Positions 7,601-14,943 of a stretch of DNA of 64,000 nt are shown here, in pieces. Below the pieces are notes generated by a model that was given only the letters and a program-made list of their open reading frames with translations, was not told the DNA's origin and ran no database searches. The translations under genes were made by a program, and so were the position numbers. Each line of letters opens with the position of its first letter. The first letter of the stretch is position 1. The stretch spans positions 62,001-126,000 of the forward strand of contig CABJAW010000009.1 of assembly GCA_902363665.1 (NCBI GenBank). The letters run 5' to 3'. Origin of the DNA: Lachnospiraceae bacterium (GTDB taxonomy: Bacteria; Bacillota; Clostridia; Lachnospirales; Lachnospiraceae).

Positions 7601-9017
7601 GAATCACCGGGCTTAACTGGTACTCTGATCGAAAAGGAATCTGATATTTATAAGAAAGAATACTGCGGTAAAGATGAGAGGCCAGAAAATCCTGCCGGAG
7701 CATCTGTTCCGCATTTGATGCACTCTGGTGCTCATCGCCCCAGTATTCTTTTAAAAGAGAAGCAGCCTTCGCTGATTTTACGATCAGCGGAATCCGGCTG
7801 CTTTTTTTGATTTCATGAAGCAGCGGGGATGCATTGGAACGAAAACCGAGCACTTTTGCGTAATAGATCATCTGATCCGTCCGAAAAGCGTGCAGATCTT
7901 CGGCACGAAGACCGAGAATCAGGTGGAGCAGCGCGCGCTGAATCCGGACCTGTGTCAGCTGTCTCGTCTTGAGCAGATCCACGATCTCACCGTAAGAGCG
8001 TCCGATGCAGGAAAAACGAAGCTTTGCGATACGGTCAGACAGGTCGGAGGAGATATCGAGAATGTCAGAGAAATCATCGCGTTCTAAAAGCTTCGGAATC
8101 AGAAACGGGAGCAGATCGTCCGGAGAGACGGGAGTCGCAGCAGCTTTCTCAAAGAGAGAATGGCAATTGGTCGGAACGTAAGGGAGTATCTGGGCGAATA
8201 AGTTCTGATCCGTTCCTTTTTTCTGTGAAAGCCGGTCAGAATCAGAGAAATGAAAAAGTTCCGATTCTCTGATGCCGGTGATGTCACTGCACCGGGAAAA
8301 GAGACTCTTATCTGGGACGGAATCTGAAGATTCCGGGCAGGAAGCCGTAAGCAGTGCCTGCCGCAGCGCCGTCGCCGAGCAGAAATCCCCCTCAAGAGCT
8401 GTGCTGTCATACCCGTTTCCCTTTCTTCGGATCGGAAGCGGACGGATCGCAGAAGAAAACTTCTGCAGTGCCTTACAGTATTCGACCCCGAGCACATTGT
8501 TCGGGGTACCAAGCAGGACGGCGAGAGCAGGATCTTCTGCCTGCAGTGCCTGAGCACGCGCCTGCGGGAAGGTTTTTCCGGCGCGAAGCAGGTTTTGGAG
8601 ATGCTTGCGGTAGGACTCCGGTTCATTCAGGAGAAAGTCTGCTGCGCGCGCAAAAAGAGATGTTTGGGTATTCTCAAATTCAGAAAAAACTTCAGCTTCT
8701 TCTGCCTCACTCCCGAAACACAGCGCATCCACGACGCCGAGCCGGTCAAGCAGTGCCACCGCACCTTCTGCGAAAAATTCTGCGCTTCCGCAGGCGTAGC
8801 AGACGGGCAGCTCGAGTACAAGATCGGCACCGGCGCGAAGTGCCATCTCCGCGCGTGTATATTTGTCAAAAACAGCCGGAGTGCCGCGCTGGACAAAATC
8901 AGGGCTCATGACGACGACGGCGTAATCTGCGCCTGCCTTTTTTTTTGCCTCTTTTAAATGGTATTCATGTCCGGAGTGAAACGGATTGTATTCTGCAATG
9001 ATGCCGACGGTACGCAT
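7548..9017 (-). CDS. tmcAL: tRNA(Met) cytidine acetate ligase (YlbM family)
   Basis: A 489-aa protein of the nucleotidyltransferase-like YlbM family, which in Bacillus subtilis makes N4-acetylcytidine at the wobble base of elongator tRNA-Met from acetate and ATP. The N-terminus GIIAEYNPFHSGHEYH holds the HxGH-type nucleotide-binding motif, followed by MSPDFVQRGTPAVFDKYTRA. The start at 9017 follows AAGGAG on the minus strand. It is somewhat longer than the roughly 400-aa homologues. The only clear minus-strand gene here; its 3' end overlaps the NlpC/P60 gene and contains a + strand terminator. Use of acetate links it loosely with the pta-ackA genes just upstream. Confidence 0.9.
   Translation of the reverse strand: MRTVGIIAEYNPFHSGHEYHLKEAKKKAGADYAVVVMSPDFVQRGTPAVFDKYTRAEMALRAGADLVLELPVCYACGSAEFFAEGAVALLDRLGVVDALCFGSEAEEAEVFSEFENTQTSLFARAADFLLNEPESYRKHLQNLLRAGKTFPQARAQALQAEDPALAVLLGTPNNVLGVEYCKALQKFSSAIRPLPIRRKGNGYDSTALEGDFCSATALRQALLTASCPESSDSVPDKSLFSRCSDITGIRESELFHFSDSDRLSQKKGTDQNLFAQILPYVPTNCHSLFEKAAATPVSPDDLLPFLIPKLLERDDFSDILDISSDLSDRIAKLRFSCIGRSYGEIVDLLKTRQLTQVRIQRALLHLILGLRAEDLHAFRTDQMIYYAKVLGFRSNASPLLHEIKKSSRIPLIVKSAKAASLLKEYWGDEHQSASNAEQMLRQDFLASHLYRSILSYKYQIPFRSEYQLSPVILTSIFSHTPVSDSTRPK
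7761..7808 (+). terminator. + strand terminator inside antisense tmcAL coding DNA
   Basis: AGCAGCC with TTCGCTGAT (7761 onward) pairs with ATCAGCGGAA and GGCTGCT (to 7802), then seven T. It is oriented to end transcription from the NlpC/P60 gene but lies wholly within the tmcAL reading frame. Confidence 0.7.
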
Positions 9018-9111
9018 GAGCAATTTCTCCTTTTGGGGTAAGAGTGTCCACACCGCATCTGTAAAATGCGGGCCCTTTTGTTTTCTTTTCAAAACAATAC
9101 AGATAAAACCC

Positions 9112-9140
9112 ATTTTATCAGACAAAAAAGCGGTGCGCAA
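9112..9140 (-). promoter_or_regulatory. Possible tmcAL promoter
   Basis: On the minus strand TTGCGC (9140-9135), a 17-bp spacer, then TAAAAT (9117-9112), about 95 bp ahead of the tmcAL start. It is divergent from the pta promoter. Confidence 0.45.
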
Positions 9141-9153
9141 CGCAAATTTCATC

Positions 9154-9182
9154 TTGTCCGCTGTAAGAATTTGGGTTATAAT
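9154..9182 (+). promoter_or_regulatory. pta promoter
   Basis: TTGTCC at 9154-9159, a 17-bp spacer, and a perfect TATAAT at 9177-9182, about 110 bp ahead of the pta start. Confidence 0.75.
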
Positions 9183-9294
9183 CGTGATAGCTGAAACACG
9201 ATAACTGTATACCTGCGCGCAAAAACAGGTCAGCAGACGGCTTTGCCGGGCGCGGGGAAAGTGACAGTTACAATACGAAAGGAGTCCATGAGTC

Positions 9295-10290
9295 ATGGCA
9301 ATTATTGATGTTCTGAAAGAGAAAGCAAAAGCAGACAAAAAAACGATTGTATTACCGGAGTCTGAAGACAGAAGAACCTATGAGGCAGCTGCAAAGATCC
9401 TCAAAGAGGGTATCGCAGACATTATTCTGGTAGGCAGCGAAGAGGATGTAAAGAAAAACGGCGAAGGTCTTGACCTGACAGGAATCAAGGTCGTAGATCC
9501 GGCTACTTCTGACAGAACGGCTGCATATATTGACAAACTGGTTGAGTTAAGATCCAAAAAGGGTATGACACCGGAGCAGGCAAAAGAGATCCTTCTGAAT
9601 CAGTACCTGTACTACGGCGTTATGATGGTAAAGATGGGCGATGCAGACGGTATGGTATCCGGCGCATGCCATTCTACCGCTGATACATTAAGACCGTGCC
9701 TTCAGATCCTGAAGACAAAACCGGGCACAAAGCTTGTTTCCGCATTCTTCCTGATGGAAGTTCCGAACTGCGAGTTTGGTGAGAACGGTACGTTCGTATT
9801 TGCAGACTGTGGTCTGAATCAGGATCCGACACCGGAAGAACTGGCAGCGATCGCAGCATCTTCCGCAGAGTCTTTCCGTTCCCTCGTAGGTGCAGAGCCG
9901 AAGGTAGCATTCCTTTCCCATTCTACAAAGGGAAGCGCAAAGCATGCACTGGTAGACAAAGTAGTAGAGGCAACAAAGATCGCAAAAGAGCAGAACCCGG
10001 ATCTCAAACTCGACGGCGAGATGCAGCTTGACGCAGCGATCGTTCCGAGCGTAGGTGCAGCAAAGGCTCCGGACAGCGACGTTGCAGGCAAAGCAAACGT
10101 CCTGATCTTCCCGAACCTTGATGCAGGAAACATCGGATACAAGCTTGTACAGAGACTGGCAAAGGCAGAAGCATACGGCCCGGTTACCCAGGGTATCGCA
10201 GCTCCAGTCAACGATCTGTCCCGCGGATGCTCCGCAGACGATATCGTAGGTGTTGTAGCGATCACAGCAGTACAGTGCCAGAATAAGTAA
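9295..10290 (+). CDS. pta: Phosphate acetyltransferase
   Basis: A 331-aa enzyme converting acetyl-CoA and phosphate to acetyl phosphate and CoA. The length fits the short, single-domain clostridial form. Recognisable stretches are VLPESEDRRTYEAA at the N-terminus, GMVSGACHSTADTLRP, and FLSHSTKGSAKH plus FPNLDAGNIGYK near the C-terminus. ackA follows after 140 bp, and together they give acetate and ATP. In an acetogen this pair recovers the ATP spent by formate-THF ligase; the Wood-Ljungdahl locus is about 30 kb downstream. Start supported by AAAGGAG. Confidence 0.97.
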   Translation: MAIIDVLKEKAKADKKTIVLPESEDRRTYEAAAKILKEGIADIILVGSEEDVKKNGEGLDLTGIKVVDPATSDRTAAYIDKLVELRSKKGMTPEQAKEILLNQYLYYGVMMVKMGDADGMVSGACHSTADTLRPCLQILKTKPGTKLVSAFFLMEVPNCEFGENGTFVFADCGLNQDPTPEELAAIAASSAESFRSLVGAEPKVAFLSHSTKGSAKHALVDKVVEATKIAKEQNPDLKLDGEMQLDAAIVPSVGAAKAPDSDVAGKANVLIFPNLDAGNIGYKLVQRLAKAEAYGPVTQGIAAPVNDLSRGCSADDIVGVVAITAVQCQNK

Positions 10291-10312
10291 TAACCAGAAT
10301 ATAAAAGGTAAG

Positions 10313-10379
10313 CTTAAGAGCCAGATAAAATTTCAGGATACAGAAGAGGAACAGCTGTATTTTGAAAGCTGGCTCTAAG
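10313..10379 (+). other. Long hairpin between pta and ackA
   Basis: Arms CTTAAGAGCCAG (10313-10324) and CTGGCTCTAAG (10369-10379), with inner arms TTTCA..ATACAG and CTGTAT..TGAAA. No T-run follows, so it is more likely a processing, stability or attenuation structure, or a repeat remnant, than a simple terminator. Confidence 0.6.
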
Positions 10380-10429
10380 TAGTTACATAAAAGAAAAAGA
10401 TATACATAAACCCCAGGAGGATATTAGAA

Positions 10430-11632
10430 ATGAACGTATTAGTAGTCAACTGCGGAAGTTCTTCCCTGAAATTCCAGCTGATCAATTCCGATACAGAGGC
10501 TGTTGCGGCAAAGGGTCTCTGCGAGCGTATCGGTATCGACGGAAGACTGGTATATCAGCCGGCAGGCGGCGAGAAGGAGATCACAGAGGCTCCGATGCCG
10601 ACTCATACCGAGGCAATTCAGATGGTACTGGATGCACTTGTAAATCCGAAGACCGGCGTATTAAAGAGCCTGGACGAGGTAGAGGCGATCGGACACCGCG
10701 TACTGCACGGAGGTTCCAAGATCACACAGTCCGTTATCATCAACGACGAAGTAATCTCTGTTATCGATGAGTGTTGCGACCTTGGACCGCTGCACAATCC
10801 GGCAAACCTGATGGGAATCCGTGCCTGCATGGAACTGATGCCGGGCAAGCCGAATGTAGCAGTATTTGATACCGCATTCCACCAGACCATGCCGCCGAAA
10901 GCATACCGTTATGCGATTCCGACCAAATACTATGAGAAGTACGCAGTACGGAAGTATGGCTTCCACGGAACTTCCCACAGCTTTGTATCCAAAGAGACCA
11001 TCAAATACCTTGGTCTTGACAAGGACAACAGCAAAGTCATCGTATGCCACCTGGGCAACGGCGCTTCCATCAGTGCGGTGGAGAATGGCAAATGTGTAGA
11101 TACTTCCATGGGTCTGACTCCTCTGGAGGGACTGATCATGGGAACCCGTTCCGGTGATCTGGATCCGGCAGTTCTTGAGTTTGTATGCAAGAAAGAGAAC
11201 ATCGATGTCAAAGAGATGGTTCGCATCCTGAACAAAGAGTCCGGTGTTATGGCACTGTCAAACGGTCTGTCCAGCGACTTCCGTGATCTGGAAGAGGCAA
11301 TGGATAACGGTAATGAGGCAGCAAAGCTTGCAATCGATGCATTCTGCTACCGTGTAGCAAAATATGTTGGTTCTTACGTAGCAGCAATGAACGGTGTTGA
11401 TGCGATTGCATTTACCGGCGGTATCGGCGAGAATGCAGACGTTGTACGTGCAAAGGTTCTGTCCTATCTTGGATATCTTGGAATCAAGATGGATCCGGAA
11501 ATGAACAAGAAGCGCGGAGAGAACTTCGTACTTTCCACCGAAGATTCCAAGGTAAAGGTTGCAGTTATCCCGACAAACGAGGAACTGGCAATCTGCCGTG
11601 AGACCGTAGAGCTTGTAACAGCTGCAAAGTAA
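10430..11632 (+). CDS. ackA: Acetate kinase
   Basis: A 400-aa ASKHA-fold kinase converting acetyl phosphate and ADP to acetate and ATP. N-terminal phosphate loop NCGSSSLKFQL, catalytic-region motifs GFHGTSH and HLGNGAS, and the adenosine motif FTGGIGENA are all intact. Normal family length. It follows pta and shares its promoter unless the intervening hairpin separates them. The start at 10430 is preceded by CAGGAGG. Confidence 0.98.
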   Translation: MNVLVVNCGSSSLKFQLINSDTEAVAAKGLCERIGIDGRLVYQPAGGEKEITEAPMPTHTEAIQMVLDALVNPKTGVLKSLDEVEAIGHRVLHGGSKITQSVIINDEVISVIDECCDLGPLHNPANLMGIRACMELMPGKPNVAVFDTAFHQTMPPKAYRYAIPTKYYEKYAVRKYGFHGTSHSFVSKETIKYLGLDKDNSKVIVCHLGNGASISAVENGKCVDTSMGLTPLEGLIMGTRSGDLDPAVLEFVCKKENIDVKEMVRILNKESGVMALSNGLSSDFRDLEEAMDNGNEAAKLAIDAFCYRVAKYVGSYVAAMNGVDAIAFTGGIGENADVVRAKVLSYLGYLGIKMDPEMNKKRGENFVLSTEDSKVKVAVIPTNEELAICRETVELVTAAK

Positions 11633-11651
11633 AAATTCTCTGAAAAATTTG

Positions 11652-11680
11652 TTGACAAACAGCTGTCATACGGGTATAAT
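11652..11680 (+). promoter_or_regulatory. Consensus promoter of the yceD-rpmF-plsX-acpP unit
   Basis: Perfect TTGACA (11652-11657) and perfect TATAAT (11675-11680) with a 17-bp spacer, about 30 bp ahead of the start codon. Confidence 0.9.
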
Positions 11681-11710
11681 CTAAAAAGTGCGTTAAAGGA
11701 GGAATATGTC

Positions 11711-12199
11711 TTGGTGGACCTTACGGAAGTGCTTTTAACCGACGGCAAGGTGATAAAACGCGAGGCCGACATCACACTGCGCAAGCTGTCTTATCGTTTC
11801 GGCGATTTTAAGATCAGGAGTGCGTCTCCGCTTTCTCTTACAATAGAGAATAAAGGAGAAAAAAAGCTGATGATAAGTGGTCAGGCGTCCCTAGAAGTAT
11901 TGATTCCCTGTGCGCGGTGTCTGGAGCCGGTGGCTTCCAGAATAGACATTCAGTTTGAAAATGAGCTGGATGCAGAGGATAAAGATTATATTGATGGATA
12001 CAGCCTGAATACTGATCAGCTTGTTCATGATGAAGCGCTGCTGGTATGGCCGGAGCGGGTGCTCTGCAAGGAGGACTGCAAAGGTCTCTGCCCGGTATGC
12101 GGGAAGAACCGGAATCTTGGTTCCTGTGATTGTGATACGACAGTGCGTGATCCCAGAATGGCAAAAATCCTTGATATTTTCAACAATGCAGGAAAATAG
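11711..12199 (+). CDS. DUF177 (YceD-like) protein
   Basis: A 162-aa cytoplasmic protein of the DUF177 family, usually encoded just ahead of rpmF. It has the typical central CARCLEPV and C-terminal CPVCG metal-binding-like cysteines. YceD homologues have been linked to 23S rRNA or ribosome production; the exact role here is unknown. The start is a TTG at 11711, 8 nt after GGAGG; no ATG in frame is closer. Gene order yceD-rpmF-plsX-acpP joins ribosome and fatty-acid synthesis, as in many bacteria. Confidence 0.85.
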   Translation: MVDLTEVLLTDGKVIKREADITLRKLSYRFGDFKIRSASPLSLTIENKGEKKLMISGQASLEVLIPCARCLEPVASRIDIQFENELDAEDKDYIDGYSLNTDQLVHDEALLVWPERVLCKEDCKGLCPVCGKNRNLGSCDCDTTVRDPRMAKILDIFNNAGK

Positions 12200-12282
12200 C
12201 GAAAGCAGTTTCCTGATAAACAGAAGCCGCAGTTTCTGTGGTTCTGATTTTGAGTAAATTAGAGCTTTAAGGAGGTGTTACC

Positions 12283-12465
12283 GTGTCTATCTGTCCGAAG
12301 AATAAAACTTCCAAGGCAAGAAGAGATAAGAGAAGAGCAAACTGGAAAATGACTGCTCCGAATCTTGTAAAGTGCAGCAAATGTGGAGCGCTGATGCTTC
12401 CGCACAGAGTCTGCAAGGCTTGTGGAACTTACAACAAGAAAGAAATCATCCCGGTAGAGGACTAA
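12283..12465 (+). CDS. rpmF: 50S ribosomal protein L32
   Basis: A 60-aa ribosomal protein with the zinc-binding pair CSKC and CKAC, so it is the zinc-dependent form. GTG start at 12283 after AAGGAGGTG. It is followed by a terminator at 12489, so plsX may need separate transcription or read-through. Confidence 0.95.
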   Translation: MSICPKNKTSKARRDKRRANWKMTAPNLVKCSKCGALMLPHRVCKACGTYNKKEIIPVED

Positions 12466-12488
12466 TCCTCGTGGGAAGGTGACAGGGG

Positions 12489-12524
12489 ATCTGCCGTACG
12501 GAGTTATCCGGCGGCAGATTTTTT
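12489..12524 (+). terminator. Terminator after rpmF
   Basis: ATCTGCCG (12489-12496) pairs with CGGCAGAT (12512-12519), followed by a run of T. Confidence 0.75.
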
Positions 12525-12674
12525 GTTACCGTTCAGAGCCAAGTAAAATTTTATAAAGCGACCGTAAAACGCTTGCGTTTGTACGGGCGTTTTTAAAATT
12601 TTATTTGGCGGATACGCCACACCGACGAAATGCGGAGCATTTAGGAGGTGTTGGCTCTGAACGGTAACAAAAAA
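12519..12674. mobile_element. MITE-like element with 24-bp perfect terminal inverted repeats
   Basis: The ends 12519-12542 and 12651-12674 are exact reverse complements (core TTACCGTTCAGAGCCAA). Inside, CCAAGTAAAATTTTATAAA at 12539 pairs with TTTAAAATTTTATTTGG ending about 12607, enclosing a third hairpin; then come GGCGGATACGCC (12607-12618) and AAATGC-GGA-GCATTT (12628-12642). It encodes nothing of its own. The compact nested palindromes suggest a non-autonomous mobile element or a structured RNA element. No clear target-site duplication is visible. Confidence 0.6.
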
Positions 12675-12770
12675 AACAAAACCAACGGTAACAAAAAGCG
12701 CGATAATTTACTGTTGCTTTTTAGAATGATGTTTAGTATATTATGTAATAGAAATGCAGGAGGAAAAATT

Positions 12771-13790
12771 ATGAGTGAAATAGTCCGTGTGGTCGTCGAT
12801 GCAATGGGCGGCGACAATGCACCAGAAGAGATTGTGAAAGGCGCGATTGCGGCGGTCAACAATCATGAGGATATTCATCTGATCCTCACCGGCTTACAGG
12901 ACGCTGTGGAACGTGAGCTGAAAAAATACACGTATCCGGCCGACCGGGTTGAGGTGGTGCCTGTTTCACAGGTAATTGAGACCGCAGAGCCGCCGGTGGC
13001 AGCGATCCGGACGAAGAAGGATTCTTCGATCGTGGTTGGTCTGACGATGGTACGCCGGGGACAGGCGGATGCATTTGTATCTGCAGGCAGCACAGGCGCG
13101 GTGCTCGTAGGAGGACAGGCGATCGTCGGAAGAATCAAAGGAATTGAACGTCCGGCACTTGCGCCGCTGATTCCGACGAAGGATGGCGTGGCACTTCTGA
13201 TCGACTGCGGAGCCAATGTGGATGCCAGATCTTCTCATCTTGTTCAGTTTGCAAAGATGGGTTCTATTTATATGGAACATGTTGTCGGTGTAAAGAATCC
13301 GAAGGTAGGCATCGTCAATATCGGAGCAGAGGAAGAAAAGGGAAATGCGCTGGTCAAGGAGACATTTCCGCTTCTGAAGCAGTGTGGCGATATCAATTTT
13401 ACCGGAAGCATTGAAGCAAGAGAAATTCCGGCCGGAGCGTGTGACGTGGTTGTCTGCGAAGCTTTTGTGGGCAACGTGATCCTCAAACTGTATGAGGGTG
13501 TCGGAAGCGTAATGATCAAAAAGATCAAAGAGGGCCTGAAAAGCGATGTGAAAACCGCAGTTGGCGGCATGCTGATCAAACCGGCACTGAAAAAGACGCT
13601 GAAATCCTTTGATGCGTCACAGTACGGAGGAGCACCGCTTCTCGGACTGAAGGGGCTGGTTGTCAAGACACACGGAAGTGCAAAGGCAGAAGAGGTGGAG
13701 CACTCCGTATACCAGTGCGTTCAGTTCAAACAGCAGAGGATCAGTGAGAAGATTGAGATGGCAATACATAAAAACGAAGAATCAAAGTAA
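12771..13790 (+). CDS. plsX: Phosphate acyltransferase
   Basis: A 339-aa peripheral-membrane enzyme making acyl phosphate from acyl-ACP for phospholipid synthesis, working with PlsY (encoded at 40313). The N-terminus VVVDAMGGDNAP is diagnostic. The start at 12771 follows GCAGGAGG and gives the normal length. The frame stays open upstream to 12648 through the right end of the MITE-like element, which even offers AGGAGG and a GTG/TTG; this 41-codon extension is probably fortuitous. acpP follows after 15 nt. Confidence 0.95.
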   Translation: MSEIVRVVVDAMGGDNAPEEIVKGAIAAVNNHEDIHLILTGLQDAVERELKKYTYPADRVEVVPVSQVIETAEPPVAAIRTKKDSSIVVGLTMVRRGQADAFVSAGSTGAVLVGGQAIVGRIKGIERPALAPLIPTKDGVALLIDCGANVDARSSHLVQFAKMGSIYMEHVVGVKNPKVGIVNIGAEEEKGNALVKETFPLLKQCGDINFTGSIEAREIPAGACDVVVCEAFVGNVILKLYEGVGSVMIKKIKEGLKSDVKTAVGGMLIKPALKKTLKSFDASQYGGAPLLGLKGLVVKTHGSAKAEEVEHSVYQCVQFKQQRISEKIEMAIHKNEESK

Positions 13791-13805
13791 GGAGAGATTT
13801 TTGTT

Positions 13806-14036
13806 ATGGAATTTGAAAAATTGCAGAGTATTATTGCTGAAGTATTGAATGTCGATGCGGATGAAATCACACCGGAAACTACATTTGTAGACGATCTTGG
13901 TGCGGATTCACTGGATGTATTTCAGATCATAATGGGAATTGAGGAAGAATTTGATATCGAGATTCCGCAGGAGAAGGCGGAAAAGATCGTATCCGTTGGT
14001 GATGCGGCAGAGGCGATCAAAGCTGCAGTTGGCTGA
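13806..14036 (+). CDS. acpP: Acyl carrier protein
   Basis: A 76-aa acidic four-helix protein carrying acyl chains on phosphopantetheine. The attachment serine is in GADSLDVFQ, where Val-Phe replaces the usual Thr-Val or Val-Glu after DSLD. It lies directly downstream of plsX, as is common, and is followed by a strong terminator. Confidence 0.95.
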   Translation: MEFEKLQSIIAEVLNVDADEITPETTFVDDLGADSLDVFQIIMGIEEEFDIEIPQEKAEKIVSVGDAAEAIKAAVG

Positions 14037-14045
14037 GAAAAGACG

Positions 14046-14071
14046 AAGGGGGCTGAAACGGCCCCCTTTTT
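14046..14071 (+). terminator. Terminator after acpP
   Basis: AAGGGGGC (14046-14053), loop TGAAACG, GCCCCC (14061-14066), then TTTTT. A short, GC-rich, textbook hairpin. Confidence 0.88.
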
Positions 14072-14222
14072 ATGAGTGTGTATGCTCGGAGCCTCTCCTG
14101 CCCCTGCTTTTGCGGATGACAAAAAATCTTCTCGCAAAATCAGGCACAAAAAGACTATGGGCGTACATGAATTGCAGCAGGAAGAAAAATAAGAAGAAAG
14201 AAAAAGCGAAGAGGGAAGAATT

Positions 14223-14918
14223 ATGGCAGATATGAAAATTAAAGAACTGGAGCAGATGATTGGTTATACCTTTCGGGATCCGCAGATGCTTCTGACTGCG
14301 ATGTGCCACAGCTCCTATGCAAATGAACATCGTCAGAAACAGATGCATGATAATGAGCGGCTGGAGTTTCTGGGCGATGCGGTGCTTGAGATTGCGAGCA
14401 GTGATTTCCTGTTTCATCAGTATCCGCAGATGCCGGAGGGCAAACTGACGAAGCTGCGTGCGAGTATTGTGTGTGAGCCGACACTTGCGCTGTGTGCAAG
14501 GGAGATCCATCTGGAACAGCATCTGCTGCTTGGAAAAGGCGAGGAACACACAGGCGGGCGTTATCGCGATTCAATTATATCCGATGCTATGGAAGCACTG
14601 ATCGGGGCTATTTATCTTGATGGTGGTTTTGCTAATGCAAAAGAGTTTGTCGAGAAATTCATTCTGACGGACATTGAGCACAAGAAGCTCTTTTATGATA
14701 GCAAGACTATCCTGCAGGAGATCGTACAGCGAGATTTCAAGGAAGAGGAAATTCAGTATGTGATCATTGGGGAAGAAGGGCCGGATCATGCGAAGCGCTT
14801 TATCGTGGAAGTGCGGATCGGAGAGAAAACGGCAGGCACAGGCAAAGGAAGCACAAAAAAAGCGGCAGAGCAGGAGGCAGCTTACCGTGCGATCATCGCT
14901 CTTCGCGGAAAGCAGTAA
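14223..14918 (+). CDS. rnc: Ribonuclease III
   Basis: A 231-aa double-strand-specific endoribonuclease for rRNA and mRNA processing. The catalytic signature NERLEFLGDAVLE is complete, with downstream Asp/Glu in SDAMEALIGAIYLDGG. The C-terminal dsRNA-binding domain ends in GSTKKAAEQEAAYRAI. It starts the usual rnc-smc-ftsY unit; smc begins 25 nt after its stop. Confidence 0.97.
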   Translation: MADMKIKELEQMIGYTFRDPQMLLTAMCHSSYANEHRQKQMHDNERLEFLGDAVLEIASSDFLFHQYPQMPEGKLTKLRASIVCEPTLALCAREIHLEQHLLLGKGEEHTGGRYRDSIISDAMEALIGAIYLDGGFANAKEFVEKFILTDIEHKKLFYDSKTILQEIVQRDFKEEEIQYVIIGEEGPDHAKRFIVEVRIGEKTAGTGKGSTKKAAEQEAAYRAIIALRGKQ

Positions 14919-14943
14919 AGTATCGAAAGGAATCCACTAAGGT

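Noticed and set aside
12648..12770. 41-residue N-terminal extension of plsX
   Set aside because: It reads through the MITE-like end, is low-complexity Asn/Lys, and the family start at 12771 has a better ribosome site.
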